Shown here: one piece after another, positions 49,559-60,005 of the stretch
Layout: the number at the start of each line of letters is the position of its first letter
Numbering within the stretch: position 1 is the stretch's first letter
Assembly (NCBI RefSeq): GCF_001704115.1
Contig: NZ_CP016895.1
Location: forward strand, 2,728,001 to 2,792,000
From: Acinetobacter larvae
Lineage (GTDB): Bacteria; Pseudomonadota; Gammaproteobacteria; Pseudomonadales; Moraxellaceae
Direction of reading: 5' to 3'
DNA length: 64,000 bases
Notes under the pieces: generated by a model
Told to the model about the DNA's origin: nothing
The model's database searches: none
The model's input: only the letters and a program-made list of their open reading frames with translations
Program-made: the position numbers and the translations under genes

Positions 49559-50260
49559 ATGGATGTGTGTTATACAATGTCTATAAAAAAAAGTGCTACA
49601 AAAAACAGCGCTACAAAAGCAGTATCAGCAGCAACGCAGTCTACCAAGTTCCCAACACTATTAGATCAACCCCCGCAACGTGGCAATCGTTTCAGCCGTG
49701 CCTTATTTAAAAATCTTTTTTTAGCGCAAGGTTGGCAACTACAGGGTGAGATTCCCAATCTTGCCAAAGCAGTTGCAATCGTTGCGCCGCATACCTCCAA
49801 TTATGATGCTTGGTATGGCTTCTTGGCGATGCTGGGCTTAGGTATACGGCTGACTATATTTGGCAAACATAGTCTGCTCAAAGGACCCCTAAAAAATTTC
49901 TATCGCTGGATGGGGGTTATTCCAATTTTCCGCGAAAGCCCTCAAGGCATGACTCAGCAAATCGTTGAGCAAATCCAGCAACATGACAAAATTTGGATTG
50001 GTATAGCGCCAGAAGGAACACGTAAAGCCGCAACCAAAATTAAAAGCGGTTTTTATCATATTGCGCAAGCGGCCAATTTACCCATTGTGATATTTGCTTT
50101 GGATTATGCCAATAAAAGCATTCGTGTCTTAGCGGTCTTCCACCCCACTGGAGACTATGAGGCTGATCTAGCAAAGATTCTTGACTATTATCGGGGCAAT
50201 TTTTCCGCAAAAAATTCGCATTGGCTCTCAAAACCTTTTACAAAAACGTTGGAAAAATAG
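49559..50260 (+). CDS. PlsC-like 1-acyl-glycerol-3-phosphate acyltransferase family protein
   Basis: 233 residues. The acyltransferase motifs are VAPHTSNYDAWYG (H-x4-D), GVIPIFRE and IAPEGTRKAATK (E-G-T-R). An N-terminal extension rich in Ser/Ala/Thr/Lys (about residues 7-30) shows a short repeat of SATK. It belongs to the lysophospholipid acyltransferase superfamily; the acyl donor and acceptor are not determined. Start at 49559 or at the next ATG (49577) cannot be separated. Confidence 0.87.
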   Translation: MDVCYTMSIKKSATKNSATKAVSAATQSTKFPTLLDQPPQRGNRFSRALFKNLFLAQGWQLQGEIPNLAKAVAIVAPHTSNYDAWYGFLAMLGLGIRLTIFGKHSLLKGPLKNFYRWMGVIPIFRESPQGMTQQIVEQIQQHDKIWIGIAPEGTRKAATKIKSGFYHIAQAANLPIVIFALDYANKSIRVLAVFHPTGDYEADLAKILDYYRGNFSAKNSHWLSKPFTKTLEK

Positions 50261-50323
50261 CTAGAAATAGCAGGCATTATCTGTTGATATGTGTCAAACA
50301 TTTTAACGCGTCAAAATGAGATT

Positions 50324-51247
50324 ATGCTAAATCCTATCAAAACTTGTGGTGCTGTCGCACTACTGAGCTTGAGTCTCGCTGGCTGTGACAAATTCAGCCA
50401 AAAATCTGCAAACACCACACACATTGCCCCACGTCAACCCGTCATTGCACTCGCCCTCGGTGGCGGTGGAGCCAAGGGTTTTGCCCATATTGGGGTGATT
50501 AAAGTGCTTGAATCTCACGGTATTAAACCCAAAATTGTCACTGGGACCAGCGCAGGGAGTTTTGTTGGCAGTATTTATGCGAGTGGTAAAAGCCCTTATC
50601 AGATGCAGCAACTTGCCCTACAACTCAAAGAGTCAGACTTACGCGATCTAACCCTTAACAGCCGTGGCATCGTCCAAGGACAAAAATTACAAGATTATAT
50701 CAACCGTCAGGTGGGCAATAAGGCCATTGAACAATTTCCAATACGCTTTGCTGCCGTAGCAACCCGTTTAGACAGCGGAAAAAAAGCTGAGTTTATCAAA
50801 GGCAATACCGGTCAAGCGGTACGTGCCTCATGTAGTATTCCCAATGTCTTTGTTCCGACTAAAATTGGTACGCAAGAATATGTCGATGGCGGATTGGTAA
50901 GCCCTATTCCAGTACAGACTGCGCGAGATATGGGGGCAGATATTGTGATTGCCGTCGATATTTCTGCCCGTCCTGCAGCCAATCAAAGCATGAATATGTG
51001 GGGCTTACTGGATCAGACCATTAATATTATGGGTCAGCAAAGTATTAACCAAGAATTATCAAAAGCCACGGTGGTGATTCAACCCAAAGTGGGGCATTTA
51101 GGAACACTTGATTTAAAAGCCAGCAATCAAGCGATTTTAGAAGGTGAAAAAGCCGCACAAGCTAAAATTACTGCCATTCAAAGTGCCATCCAAAACTTTA
51201 AAAACTCCCCTGCAGCATTACAACCCGCACCACGTGCTAAGTTCTAG
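50324..51247 (+). CDS. patatin-like phospholipase lipoprotein (RssA-type)
   Basis: 307 residues. A lipoprotein signal MLNPIKTCGAVALLSLSLAG is cleaved before C21. The patatin domain has the anion-hole loop LALGGGGAKGFAHIGV, the nucleophile GTSAGSF and the catalytic Asp in VDGGLVSPIPV. RssA-like patatins are serine acyl hydrolases. The lipobox suggests envelope anchoring; sorting to inner or outer membrane is not clear, and residue +2 is Asp (D22), which often retains lipoproteins in the inner membrane. ATG 50324 was chosen for the lipobox. Confidence 0.92.
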   Translation: MLNPIKTCGAVALLSLSLAGCDKFSQKSANTTHIAPRQPVIALALGGGGAKGFAHIGVIKVLESHGIKPKIVTGTSAGSFVGSIYASGKSPYQMQQLALQLKESDLRDLTLNSRGIVQGQKLQDYINRQVGNKAIEQFPIRFAAVATRLDSGKKAEFIKGNTGQAVRASCSIPNVFVPTKIGTQEYVDGGLVSPIPVQTARDMGADIVIAVDISARPAANQSMNMWGLLDQTINIMGQQSINQELSKATVVIQPKVGHLGTLDLKASNQAILEGEKAAQAKITAIQSAIQNFKNSPAALQPAPRAKF

Positions 51248-51270
51248 GCTTATATTCATTTGTTGTATTT

Positions 51271-51309
51271 TTAAAGCAAGCTGTAGATGAATATCTCAGC
51301 TTGCTTTAA
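51271..51309. terminator. long hairpin after the patatin gene
   Basis: TTAAAGCAAGCTG (51271-51283) pairs with CAGCTTGCTTTAA (51297-51309) over 13 bp. No T tract follows, so termination is only presumed. Confidence 0.5.
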
Positions 51310-51462
51310 GCTTAGCACTGATGTTTATATTTTATAGTTTTTATACTTGTTTATACGCGTTATGCCAATTCGCCTCAAATCACCATCAAACACTGTAATG
51401 TATACCCCATCTGCTACAGTCAATGATAAAACATTCGCGTCTACCCATTAGAGTATATAAAA

Positions 51463-51954
51463 ATGATGATCATGGTATTTGGTATGGAATTTATCATGCA
51501 ACCTTGGCATTGGTTTGTTTTGGGGATCATTTTGATTTTATCAGAATTGATTTTACCCGCATTTGCCGCATTATGGTTTGGTATTGCAGCGATTATCGTC
51601 GCTTTATTATTTGCCTTATTTCCAAGCATGAGTTTTGTTATGCAGTGTATGCTGTGGATTATTATTGCCATTAGCTGCACGTTGATCTGGTTTAAGTATA
51701 TTAAACCGCTGTCTAAAGATAAAACCAAAGCGGGTCTCGCACGAGAAGCCACGCTCGGTCAAATTGGGATGGTCATCCAAACCCATTTAGACCATGAGCA
51801 AATTCTAGTCCGTTTTCCAATGCCATTATTGGGGAGTGATGAATGGATGTGTCGGTGTTTAGCCACAGTTGCCATTGGTGATCGCGTCATCGTCACCGAT
51901 ATTTTAGGCAATGACTTGGTGGTGAAACCCTATAGCAGCCAAGCCCCCCACTAA
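51463..51954 (+). CDS. NfeD-like membrane protein
   Basis: 163 residues (or about 152 if initiated at the later in-frame ATG that gives MQPWHWFVLG). Two to three TM helices form the first 80 residues (LGIILILSELILPAFAALWF and following). A small C-terminal OB-like domain ends in IGDRVIVTDILGNDLVVKP. NfeD proteins are usually encoded with a stomatin partner, and the stomatin-type qmcA follows 86 bp later in the same direction. Together they probably act on membrane-domain organisation or quality control. Confidence 0.85.
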   Translation: MMIMVFGMEFIMQPWHWFVLGIILILSELILPAFAALWFGIAAIIVALLFALFPSMSFVMQCMLWIIIAISCTLIWFKYIKPLSKDKTKAGLAREATLGQIGMVIQTHLDHEQILVRFPMPLLGSDEWMCRCLATVAIGDRVIVTDILGNDLVVKPYSSQAPH

Positions 51955-52040
51955 GCTGGCATTTATTTTTTATGATGCGAATTTAGAAAATTTTCATGAA
52001 GAGACTTTTCAACAATAACTTTTAATTGTGAGGATTCATT

Positions 52041-52892
52041 ATGGGACCAGGATCAATCAGTGCGTTAGTACTGGTACTTTTTGTGGCCATTACCATTTAT
52101 AAAGGCGTTCGGATTGTACCGCAAGGCTATAAATGGATTGTACAACGTCTCGGTAAATACCATTCCACCCTTAAACCCGGGCTAAACTTCGTCATTCCCT
52201 ATATTGATGAAGTCTCTTATAAAGTCACCACCAAAGATATTGTCTTGGATATTCCATCACAAGAAGTCATTACCCGTGATAACGCAGTGTTATTAATGAA
52301 TGCTGTGGCATATATTAATTTGACCACACCAGAAAAAGCAGTGTATGGCATCGAAAACTATTCTTGGGCCATTCAAAATATGGTGCAAACTTCGCTTCGT
52401 TCCATCGTCGGTGAAATGGATCTTGATGATGCGCTCTCTTCTCGCGATCATATCAAAGCCAAATTAAAAGCTGCGATTTCCGATGATATTTCAGACTGGG
52501 GCATTACTCTCAAAACTGTTGAAATTCAAGACATTCAGCCGTCTTCCACCATGCAAGCAGCGATGGAAGCACAAGCTGCAGCAGAACGTCAACGTCGTGC
52601 TACCGTAACCAAAGCCGATGGTGAAAAACAAGCTGCGATTTTAGAAGCCGATGGTCGTCTGGAAGCTTCACGTCGTGATGCAGAAGCGCAAGTGGTGTTG
52701 GCTGAAGCATCTCAAAAAGCGATTAGCATGGTCACCACTGCGGTAGGCGATAAAGAAATTCCTGTGGCGTACTTACTGGGTGAACAATATGTCAAAGCCA
52801 TGCAAGATATGGCGAAATCCAATAACAGTAAAACCGTGGTCTTACCTGCCGATATTATGAATACCATTCGTGGTGTTATGGGACGCAATTAA
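52041..52892 (+). CDS. qmcA: SPFH/band 7 protein QmcA
   Basis: 283 residues: an N-terminal membrane anchor (about 5-24), then a band-7 domain (PQGYKWIVQRLGKYH to about 200) and a charged coiled-coil with repeated AA-x-AER and EADGR. The family is conserved in E. coli as QmcA, linked to FtsH and membrane quality control. It is paired with the NfeD-like gene. AGGA precedes the ATG. A very strong bidirectional terminator follows. Confidence 0.93.
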   Translation: MGPGSISALVLVLFVAITIYKGVRIVPQGYKWIVQRLGKYHSTLKPGLNFVIPYIDEVSYKVTTKDIVLDIPSQEVITRDNAVLLMNAVAYINLTTPEKAVYGIENYSWAIQNMVQTSLRSIVGEMDLDDALSSRDHIKAKLKAAISDDISDWGITLKTVEIQDIQPSSTMQAAMEAQAAAERQRRATVTKADGEKQAAILEADGRLEASRRDAEAQVVLAEASQKAISMVTTAVGDKEIPVAYLLGEQYVKAMQDMAKSNNSKTVVLPADIMNTIRGVMGRN

Positions 52893-52935
52893 TCGCACAA
52901 CACATCGCGACATCACGATTATTAAACTAAACGCT

Positions 52936-52978
52936 GCATAAAAAATCCCCACTGCAATGCAATGGGGATTTTTTATGC
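52936..52978. terminator. bidirectional terminator between qmcA and ppk
   Basis: GCATAAAAAATCCCCA (52936-52951) and TGGGGATTTTTTATGC (52963-52978) form a perfect 16-bp stem with an 11-nt loop. A and T tracts flank both arms, so it can end both convergent transcripts. Confidence 0.95.
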
Positions 52979-52992
52979 GCTTAAAGCTTAAC

Positions 52993-53013
52993 TTAAATCT
53001 TAAATCTTAAATC
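52993..53013. repeat. TTAAATC tandem repeat next to the ppk stop codon
   Basis: Three perfect 7-bp units (52993-53013) with a partial fourth end exactly where the ppk stop codon (53014-53016, minus strand) begins. Confidence 0.85.
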
Positions 53014-55089
53014 TTAAACAATCGTATCGATTAAAATTTGCTGGGCATTGTGTGATTCTTGATTTTCAGCTTTTTCAACACGCTGCCAAGTTCCATCGCC
53101 ATTTAAAGTCCACGCACGGCGATTATCTTGTAAATAGTTCAATAAACCTTGTTCATAAATACGTTTCTTTAAAACAGGATCATCTACAGGGAAACAGGCT
53201 TCAACACGGTTAAATAAATTACGGTCCATCCAGTCTGCACTAGAACAGTAAATACGAGCCTGACCATTATTACTAAAATAATAAACCCGTGTGTGTTCGA
53301 GGAAACGTCCCACGATTGAACGCACGCGAATATTCTCCGATAAGTTTGGTAAACCTGGACGTAAACAACAAATCGAACGGATAATTAAATCGATCTGTAC
53401 ACCAGCTTGAGAGGCTTCATAGAGTTTATTAATTAACTGTACTTCAGTCAGTGCATTGACCTTGACAATAATATGCGCAGGCTTACCTGCTTTGGCATTG
53501 GCAATTTCATCGTCAATAAAATGTAATAACTGCGTATGTAGCGTAAAAGGTGCATGCAATAACTTTTTCAGTTTCGGCATTTTCCCCATTCCAGTCAATT
53601 CTTGGAACATACGATGTACATCTTCACATAATTCTTTGTCTGTGGTTAATAAACCATAGTCAGTATAAATACGCGCATTGCCGGCATGATAGTTTCCAGT
53701 CCCCAAATGCACATAACGTTCGAGTTTATTCTGCTCACGGCGTACCACTAAAATCATTTTGGCATGGGTTTTATAACCCACGATGCCATATACCACCACT
53801 GCACCCGCTTCTTGTAATACATTGGCAACGGCAATATTGGACTCTTCATCAAAACGTGCACGCAGCTCAATAACAGCCGTCACTTCCTTACCATTACGCG
53901 CGGCTTCTGCCAACACCTGTACAATCTCAGAGTCAACCCCACTACGATAAAGTGTTTGTTTAATCGCCAATACTTGTGGATCACGTGCGGCTTCACGCAG
54001 TAAATTAATCACCGGTGCAAAAGATTCAAAGGGATGGTGCAGTAAAATATCTTGCTTTTTCATGGCAGCAAAAATATTTTCCGTCTTCTTTAAAACCTTC
54101 GGTAAAATCGGGGTATGCGAATCATAACGCAAATGTGGACGTTTAAAATTAGACACCAAACGCGCCAAGTTTACAGGTCCATTGACCTTATACAGTTGCT
54201 CTAAGTCCAAATCAAAACGATGTAATAAATACTCATAAATATGCGTTGGACAATTTTCAGTGACTTCTAAACGGACTGCACGACCAAAACGTCGCGAGTT
54301 TAGCTCACCTTTCAACGCTTTGGCTAAGTCATCCACATCTTCATTTAATGCAAGATCAGCATTACGCGTCACACGGAATTGATAACAGCCCGTCGCAGTC
54401 ATACCGGGAAATAAATCAGACACATGCTCATGGATAATCGCCGACAACATCACAAAATGTTCTTTGCCTTCGGTTAAATCATCAGGCAAACGTACCACCC
54501 GTGGCAAAGAACGTGGCGCAGGCACAACCGCTAAATCGATATGACGTCCAAAAGCATCCTTCCCTTCCAAAGTCACAATAAAGTTCAGGCTTTTATTGAC
54601 CAATCGTGGAAATGGGTGTGCAGGGTCTAAGCTAATCGGAGTCAGTACTGGGGCAACTTGTTCTTGGAAATATTTTTTCACCCAAACCGACTGTGCCGGA
54701 GACAGCTCACCTCGACGTAGAAAACAAATATCTTCCTGACGGAGCGCTGGTAAAATTTCTTCATTTAAAATGCGATATTGACGCTCAATCGCAGCATGCG
54801 CAGTTTTAGAAATCGTTTCTAATACCTGTTTCGGTGTAAGACCATCAGGACTACGACTTTCATTGCCCAAAGACAATTGTTCCATCACCCCAGCAACACG
54901 GATTTCAAAAAACTCATCCATATTACGTGTAAAAATTTGTAGAAAGTTCAAACGTTCTAGCAAAGGATGCAAAGGATCGACTGCTTGTTCTAGGACGCGC
55001 AAATGAAAATCTAAGATCGATAACTCCCGATTGATATACCGCTCATTATAAGAATATTCTGTCGCGATATTATTAACTGCGTTGTTCAT
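53014..55089 (-). CDS. ppk1: polyphosphate kinase 1
   Basis: 691 residues, the usual PPK1 length. Polymerises the gamma-phosphate of ATP into polyphosphate. Domain order: N-terminal helical [16 protein letters not shown], head domain, then two phospholipase-D-like C-terminal domains. The catalytic His region reads [13 protein letters not shown] with IYTDYGLLT, and [15 protein letters not shown] and [10 protein letters not shown] are also conserved. Related to stress and phosphate storage. Single gene, divergent space only 0.1 kb to mtgA on the same strand. Confidence 0.96.
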   Translation of the reverse strand: MNNAVNNIATEYSYNERYINRELSILDFHLRVLEQAVDPLHPLLERLNFLQIFTRNMDEFFEIRVAGVMEQLSLGNESRSPDGLTPKQVLETISKTAHAAIERQYRILNEEILPALRQEDICFLRRGELSPAQSVWVKKYFQEQVAPVLTPISLDPAHPFPRLVNKSLNFIVTLEGKDAFGRHIDLAVVPAPRSLPRVVRLPDDLTEGKEHFVMLSAIIHEHVSDLFPGMTATGCYQFRVTRNADLALNEDVDDLAKALKGELNSRRFGRAVRLEVTENCPTHIYEYLLHRFDLDLEQLYKVNGPVNLARLVSNFKRPHLRYDSHTPILPKVLKKTENIFAAMKKQDILLHHPFESFAPVINLLREAARDPQVLAIKQTLYRSGVDSEIVQVLAEAARNGKEVTAVIELRARFDEESNIAVANVLQEAGAVVVYGIVGYKTHAKMILVVRREQNKLERYVHLGTGNYHAGNARIYTDYGLLTTDKELCEDVHRMFQELTGMGKMPKLKKLLHAPFTLHTQLLHFIDDEIANAKAGKPAHIIVKVNALTEVQLINKLYEASQAGVQIDLIIRSICCLRPGLPNLSENIRVRSIVGRFLEHTRVYYFSNNGQARIYCSSADWMDRNLFNRVEACFPVDDPVLKKRIYEQGLLNYLQDNRRAWTLNGDGTWQRVEKAENQESHNAQQILIDTIV

Positions 55090-55195
55090 GCCACTGCCCT
55101 GAGATAAAGTGATACAACTTAAGTATGCTTCAAATTTGTGACGATTTCATAACTTTTTGTATAAAAAATAATCTGTTAGCAGGAAATTGAACTGC

Positions 55196-55870
55196 TCAGT
55201 TCGGAATCGGTGTGCCGGCCATATGTTTTAAGATAAATCTTTGTCTTGCCTTGAATTTTTTATCATTTCTGTGCTGTTGATAATAGCTAGGATTGGGCAA
55301 TAATGCTGCCAAAAATGCAGCTTGATCACGCGAAAGTTGTTGCGCTGAGCAATTAAAATAATATTGCGCTGCGGCTTCAACACCAAAAAGATGCTCACCG
55401 AACTCTACACTATTGAGATAAACCTCTAAAATACGCTGTTTCGACCATAATTTTTCCATCATCACGGTAATAATTGCTTCTTGCCCTTTACGTAAATACG
55501 AACGTCCATTAAATAAAAATAAATTCTTGGCTAATTGCTGACTAACCGTCGAGCCACCCGCTTGAATATGTTCTTGAGCAAAATTACGCTGCAGGGCTAA
55601 TTCAATACTTTTCCAATCAAAACCGTGATGCCAAATAAAACGACCATCCTCTCCAGCCAAAACGGCACGCTTCATATGAACACTGATTTCTGAATAATCG
55701 ACCCATTGATGTTTCAACGGTTTAAAGTCTTGATAATAGGTCAAACGCATCAACATGGTGCTGTCAACAGCATGGCTACGCCACCAGATTAAGCTTCCCA
55801 AAATCCATAGTTGCATAGCATGCACACACACGATCATGACTGCCAGTGCTCGAACCAAAAAAGCTTTCAT
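55196..55870 (-). CDS. mtgA: monofunctional biosynthetic peptidoglycan transglycosylase
   Basis: 224 residues: an N-terminal TM anchor (about 4-28) and one glycosyltransferase-51 domain. It has the catalytic Glu in [30 protein letters not shown] and [22 protein letters not shown] motifs. It polymerises glycan strands from lipid II at the periplasmic face without a transpeptidase domain. Divergent from the rhomboid gene, whose ATG lies 85 bp away. Confidence 0.95.
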   Translation of the reverse strand: MKAFLVRALAVMIVCVHAMQLWILGSLIWWRSHAVDSTMLMRLTYYQDFKPLKHQWVDYSEISVHMKRAVLAGEDGRFIWHHGFDWKSIELALQRNFAQEHIQAGGSTVSQQLAKNLFLFNGRSYLRKGQEAIITVMMEKLWSKQRILEVYLNSVEFGEHLFGVEAAAQYYFNCSAQQLSRDQAAFLAALLPNPSYYQQHRNDKKFKARQRFILKHMAGTPIPN

Positions 55871-55954
55871 GTAATCGTACGTTGCCTCAAATCGATTTTA
55901 GAAAATTTCATGCTAAGCTGTAGCCAATATTTAACCAATCATTATGATTCGCCT

Positions 55955-56761
55955 ATGTCAGCAGCAATGCCCCCGCATTTTACACAAAGCCCAACCCACT
56001 ATGCAAAAATCACGCTGCTATTGATCGCAATAAATGTTGCTTTATTTGTGTGGCAAGTTTTCAGTGGGGTCAATATTCAAGATCCGAGTACTGTGGATGC
56101 AATACGGTGGGGTGCCGACTATGCACCTTTGACCTATTTACAACAGCCTTTTCGTTTAGTCAGCAGTATGTTCTTTCATTTTGGCTTTATGCATATTCTG
56201 CTCAATATGTGGGCACTGTTTATCTTTGGCAATTTGGCTGAGCAGCTCTTTGGCCGTGTGTACTATATTGGGCTTTATATGCTCTGTGGTATTGCAGGAA
56301 GTTTATTAAGCGGTTATATCGATATCTCACACAGTCAGCAATTATTACAACTCAACGAAATCAATCCAGACTTAATACCCCGTGTCGCAGCAGGTGCATC
56401 TGGTGCTGTTATGGGTCTAGGTGGCGCTTTAACCTGTTTGGCATTTCTACCGATCTTACCGAGACAGCCTTTGGCACTCAATCGCAAGTCTTTTTTTAGC
56501 ATTATGCTGATTAACTTGGCTTTTGGAATATTGATGCCTGGTATTAACAATGCTGCCCATGTGGGTGGAATGCTGATGGGTGCTCTACTCACATTGCTTT
56601 GGTATGGCATACAATATTATGCCCTACCACGCATTTACCTATACTTGGTGTTATTGCTGAGTGCTGCGCTCTGTTATGGTTTTTATCAATACAATCTCAG
56701 CCAACTGGCTGAGATCAAACCCTATTGGCAAGAAATTTTACAGTATATCCCGAACCATTAA
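55955..56761 (+). CDS. rhomboid-family intramembrane serine protease
   Basis: 268 residues, about six to seven TM helices. The rhomboid signature HILLNMWALFIFGNLAE marks TM2. The nucleophile Ser is in AAGASGAVMG and the catalytic His in NNAAHVGGMLMG, so the Ser-His dyad is complete. Substrates unknown. ATG 55955 was chosen since upstream in-frame codons overlap mtgA antisense and show no family resemblance. Confidence 0.93.
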   Translation: MSAAMPPHFTQSPTHYAKITLLLIAINVALFVWQVFSGVNIQDPSTVDAIRWGADYAPLTYLQQPFRLVSSMFFHFGFMHILLNMWALFIFGNLAEQLFGRVYYIGLYMLCGIAGSLLSGYIDISHSQQLLQLNEINPDLIPRVAAGASGAVMGLGGALTCLAFLPILPRQPLALNRKSFFSIMLINLAFGILMPGINNAAHVGGMLMGALLTLLWYGIQYYALPRIYLYLVLLLSAALCYGFYQYNLSQLAEIKPYWQEILQYIPNH

Positions 56762-56779
56762 ACACAGCTCCTATAGATC

Positions 56780-56882
56780 ATCGTCGTATCAAGGTGATGC
56801 GACGATCATTGCAACATACTCCTCTCGAGCAGTATGTTACATCACCAGTGCCTATAGCGATAAACACAGAAGATATAGGCAC
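56780..56882. terminator. two hairpins between the convergent rhomboid and carbonic anhydrase genes
   Basis: ATCGTCG/CGACGAT (56780-56786 with 56800-56806) and GTGCCTATA/TATAGGCAC (56848-56856 with 56874-56882) are perfect stems. Neither has a T tract, so they are presumed transcript ends. Confidence 0.45.
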
Positions 56883-56887
56883 AGATG

Positions 56888-57502
56888 TTAAAAATCAAAA
56901 AATTCTACTTCACCACTTTCCAAAGAATATTCTGCACCAATCACTTTTAACTGCCCTTTGGCAATCAAACTTTCGAGCACAGCTGAGCCATGGCGTAATT
57001 GATTGACCGAAGCAAACACATTGGAGCGTACCGCGTGTTTAGACAGCTTACTTAAGTCATCTTTGAGTTCGGTCTGCATCAAAATTTCTACAGATGGACG
57101 TACCCGATTGACAATAGACATTAAGTTGGCAGAAGGCGGCGTGTTGGGATTGGTTAGGGCATTAATCGTGGCTTGTATCGCACCACAATGACTGTGTCCG
57201 AGTACCACCACTAAGGGGCAAGAATATTGTTCAGCCGCAAATTCAACGCTTCCCACCTGTGACGGTGCTACCACATTTCCAGCCACACGAATCACAAATA
57301 AATCACCAAGCCCTTGGTCAAATACAATCTCTGCGGGTACACGCGAATCAGAACACCCCAATATAATTGCAAATGGGTGTTGATCTTCTGCCAAATCAGC
57401 GCGTTCTTGATGAGACAAGACTTGGCGATAATTGGTTTCACCACTGGTAAAGCGCAAATTCCCTTGTTTCAATCTGAGTAATGCTTCTTGAGCAGTTAGC
57501 AT
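56888..57502 (-). CDS. beta-class carbonic anhydrase
   Basis: 204 residues. Zinc ligands Cys-Asp in LGCSDSRVPAE and His-x2-Cys in VLGHSHCGA, with the conserved RVAGN segment. It interconverts CO2 and bicarbonate in the cytoplasm. ATG 57502 gives MLTAQEALLRLKQGNLRF, the family start; the frame extends 14 codons further. Gene symbols can or cynT are both used for such proteins. Confidence 0.95.
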   Translation of the reverse strand: MLTAQEALLRLKQGNLRFTSGETNYRQVLSHQERADLAEDQHPFAIILGCSDSRVPAEIVFDQGLGDLFVIRVAGNVVAPSQVGSVEFAAEQYSCPLVVVLGHSHCGAIQATINALTNPNTPPSANLMSIVNRVRPSVEILMQTELKDDLSKLSKHAVRSNVFASVNQLRHGSAVLESLIAKGQLKVIGAEYSLESGEVEFFDF

Positions 57503-57811
57503 GTTTGTTCCATTTAGCCATGATGTTGCTATCTTAAAGATCAATTATTTAAATGTCACTGATAAAAAATATACTCTGTTACAATTTATCCGCCGGAATT
57601 AATCGTGGCTTAAACGCCCAAGATTGCTATTTTGTTGGTTAAAAAGGCTTAAATTCAAAGGATAAATCGACAGTTTTAATAAAATTATGTAGATCAACCA
57701 ACGGATTAATAATCACCAAGACTTGCACTATTTAAGCAACAACGCACATAAGCTGCACCATCTGCCTTTTGCTTTTATATAATGAGCCCCTTTGTTTAAG
57801 GGAAGCCATAT
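57503..57811. promoter_or_regulatory. 309-bp divergent region with lipase promoter -10
   Basis: TATAAT (57778-57783) lies 28 bp before the hydrolase start and GGGAAG is its ribosome binding site. No convincing -35 is visible. Nothing else is supported in this stretch. Confidence 0.4.
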
Positions 57812-58819
57812 ATGACGACAATGCTCTCCAAGCATATATTGCCATTACTGAACAACAGTTTATTGACGCTTGCTGTACTGCTTAGTGGCAATCAACTGTT
57901 TATTCAGACGAGCCATGCCCAAACACCATCTGTTGCGGTTGAGCGTTATCACAACATTCTCAACGAACAACGGCGTTGGGCGGGATTAGAAAACAAAACC
58001 TTGCACGTTGGTGATGTTGTTTGGACCTATAGCGAAGGCGGAGATCCGGCCAAGCCGACCTTGTTGCTGATCCATGGTCTTGCCAGTAGTCGTGATACTT
58101 GGAATGAAGTCGCACATGCGCTTACCCCTTACTACCATGTCATTATCCCTGATTTACCGACCAGTGCAGAAACACAAACCCCAGCTCATTTTGATTTCTC
58201 GGTGCCCAATGTAACAGAGCATTTACGCCGTTTTATTGAGGCTGCTCATATTCAAGACAACCTGAATATTGCAGGGCATTCGCTGGGTGGTGTAATTGCG
58301 ATGTTTTACGCGGCACAATATCCAGATGACATTCAAAGTTTGATGCTGGTCAGCAGTGGTGGTATTTATCAGAATAATCATAGCCCTTATATCAAAAACC
58401 CTATGGCGATCAAAGAGCTCGTGGTTTCAAAACCTGGTGATATGCGCTATATGATTAAAAAAGTCATGTATGATCCACCGTTTATGCCGACTGTTTTATT
58501 TCAACAAAAAGAAAAAATGTTAATCAGTCAATCTGACATGAATAATAAGGTCATTCAGCAGCTTATCGAACTCAATAAGTTATATACCAATAGCTCTTTC
58601 GCCAAAATGGTCAGAGAAATTAATGCGCCAACCTTGATTATTTGGGGAAAACAAGATCAAATCATTACGGTTGAAGCCGCGCAGGAATTGCAACAGATGC
58701 TACACAAACCTGAGCCCCCTGTTCTGCTAGAGCGCGTTGGTCATGTGCCCATTGTTGAAGCACCAGAACGGGTCATCGAACAATACTTAGTCTTCTTGCA
58801 AAAAAATACCACGCCTTAA
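57812..58819 (+). CDS. exported alpha/beta hydrolase, lipase/esterase-like
   Basis: 335 residues. An N-terminal hydrophobic segment, LLTLAVLLSGNQLFIQTSHA, ends in AQT and looks like a signal peptide. The hydrolase fold is complete: oxyanion HGLASS, nucleophile Ser in IAGHSLGGVIA, Asp in IWGKQDQI and His in VGHVPIVEAPE. It resembles the triacylglycerol lipases described from psychrotrophic Moraxellaceae, but the substrate is not proven. It is followed 42 bp later by an unknown gene in the same direction. Confidence 0.88.
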   Translation: MTTMLSKHILPLLNNSLLTLAVLLSGNQLFIQTSHAQTPSVAVERYHNILNEQRRWAGLENKTLHVGDVVWTYSEGGDPAKPTLLLIHGLASSRDTWNEVAHALTPYYHVIIPDLPTSAETQTPAHFDFSVPNVTEHLRRFIEAAHIQDNLNIAGHSLGGVIAMFYAAQYPDDIQSLMLVSSGGIYQNNHSPYIKNPMAIKELVVSKPGDMRYMIKKVMYDPPFMPTVLFQQKEKMLISQSDMNNKVIQQLIELNKLYTNSSFAKMVREINAPTLIIWGKQDQIITVEAAQELQQMLHKPEPPVLLERVGHVPIVEAPERVIEQYLVFLQKNTTP

Positions 58820-58861
58820 ATGCTCGCGACTGAGCCTTGTGAGGCACCATAGGAACTTGTC

Positions 58862-59896
58862 ATGTCACATCCTCAAATTGAACAACTCATCGACGCGCAT
58901 TTAGCATTCCTAACAGATTGTTTCGCTCAAGATAATACGGTACATGACGAGTTCCTAGCCTTTTATCAATGGTTTAAACAGCAAGCACTACAAGATATAT
59001 GGCAATTTCCAGATATCTTCGCGCTGTTAAAAGCACAAATTTTACAACGTCCTGCCAGCGACAGCCTGATCCAACAAATCAGCACACATATTCATTTTGC
59101 GCTGTGTCATCCTCTAAATCATGACACCACGGTGCAGGATATTTTACCGGTCTTGACCATCGACAAAATCGCGCGCTATGTCGCAGATAAAAGCCAACAT
59201 CGTCAAAAATTAATCCAGCGTATCGTGCAACAACCCGCCTTTACCACCATGCTCAGTCAGGTCATTCATCAGTCCATTCAAGAGTATATCGACAATACCA
59301 TCGTCAATAAAAAAGTACCTGGCGTTGGGCGTTTTATGAAAATGGGTAAATCCGTCTTTGAAAGCGTTACTGACAGTAATATTGACGATACTGTACGCAA
59401 TTATCTACAAAAAAATCTGCTGCGCATCAGTGAACTCAGTGAAAAAATTATTAACCAACACTTAGATGATGAACGGCTTTATCATCTACAAGCTAGCTTA
59501 TGGCACAAAATCAAAGGTTTACCACTTAGTACACTACAAGATTATATTTGCCTAGAAGATTTGCCGCATACCGTAGCACTTGGGCATGAAATTTGGGATT
59601 ATTTACGACAAAGTGAATATCTGGCGCAACAATTACATGATGGTGCTTATACCTGGTATGTCCGTAATCAGGAAAAACCCATGGCATCTATCCTCAATGA
59701 TTTAAATATTGATGACAACTTAGTGGCTGAACAATTGTCTCCGTTATTGCAACCGATATTTGCTCAAATGTTACAACAGTCCTATCTACAACAACGGGCA
59801 CGGCATTATTTAAGTCAATTTTATTATGCAGAAAGCACATTAGACCTGTTAAGTCAGCTTGACCTCACGGCAAGGGATCAACAACATTCAAGCTGA
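58862..59896 (+). CDS. uncharacterised protein, mostly helical
   Basis: 344 residues I do not recognise. It is mostly helical by appearance, rich in Gln, Leu, Ile and His, with no signal peptide, TM segment or Cys motif. A central segment VPGVGRFMKMGKSVFES (about 154-170) is its most distinctive stretch. It starts 42 bp after the hydrolase stop, so it could be co-transcribed and act with it. Length and ATG context make it a real gene. Confidence 0.75.
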   Translation: MSHPQIEQLIDAHLAFLTDCFAQDNTVHDEFLAFYQWFKQQALQDIWQFPDIFALLKAQILQRPASDSLIQQISTHIHFALCHPLNHDTTVQDILPVLTIDKIARYVADKSQHRQKLIQRIVQQPAFTTMLSQVIHQSIQEYIDNTIVNKKVPGVGRFMKMGKSVFESVTDSNIDDTVRNYLQKNLLRISELSEKIINQHLDDERLYHLQASLWHKIKGLPLSTLQDYICLEDLPHTVALGHEIWDYLRQSEYLAQQLHDGAYTWYVRNQEKPMASILNDLNIDDNLVAEQLSPLLQPIFAQMLQQSYLQQRARHYLSQFYYAESTLDLLSQLDLTARDQQHSS

Positions 59897-60005
59897 TCCC
59901 CCATCGCAACAATCGGGTTGAGGTGCATTAGGTTTAAGCCCTGACATCAAAAACTGTTATTTATAAAATATTTACTAAAAAACAGCGACGTCTAAAATAG
60001 TTTAG

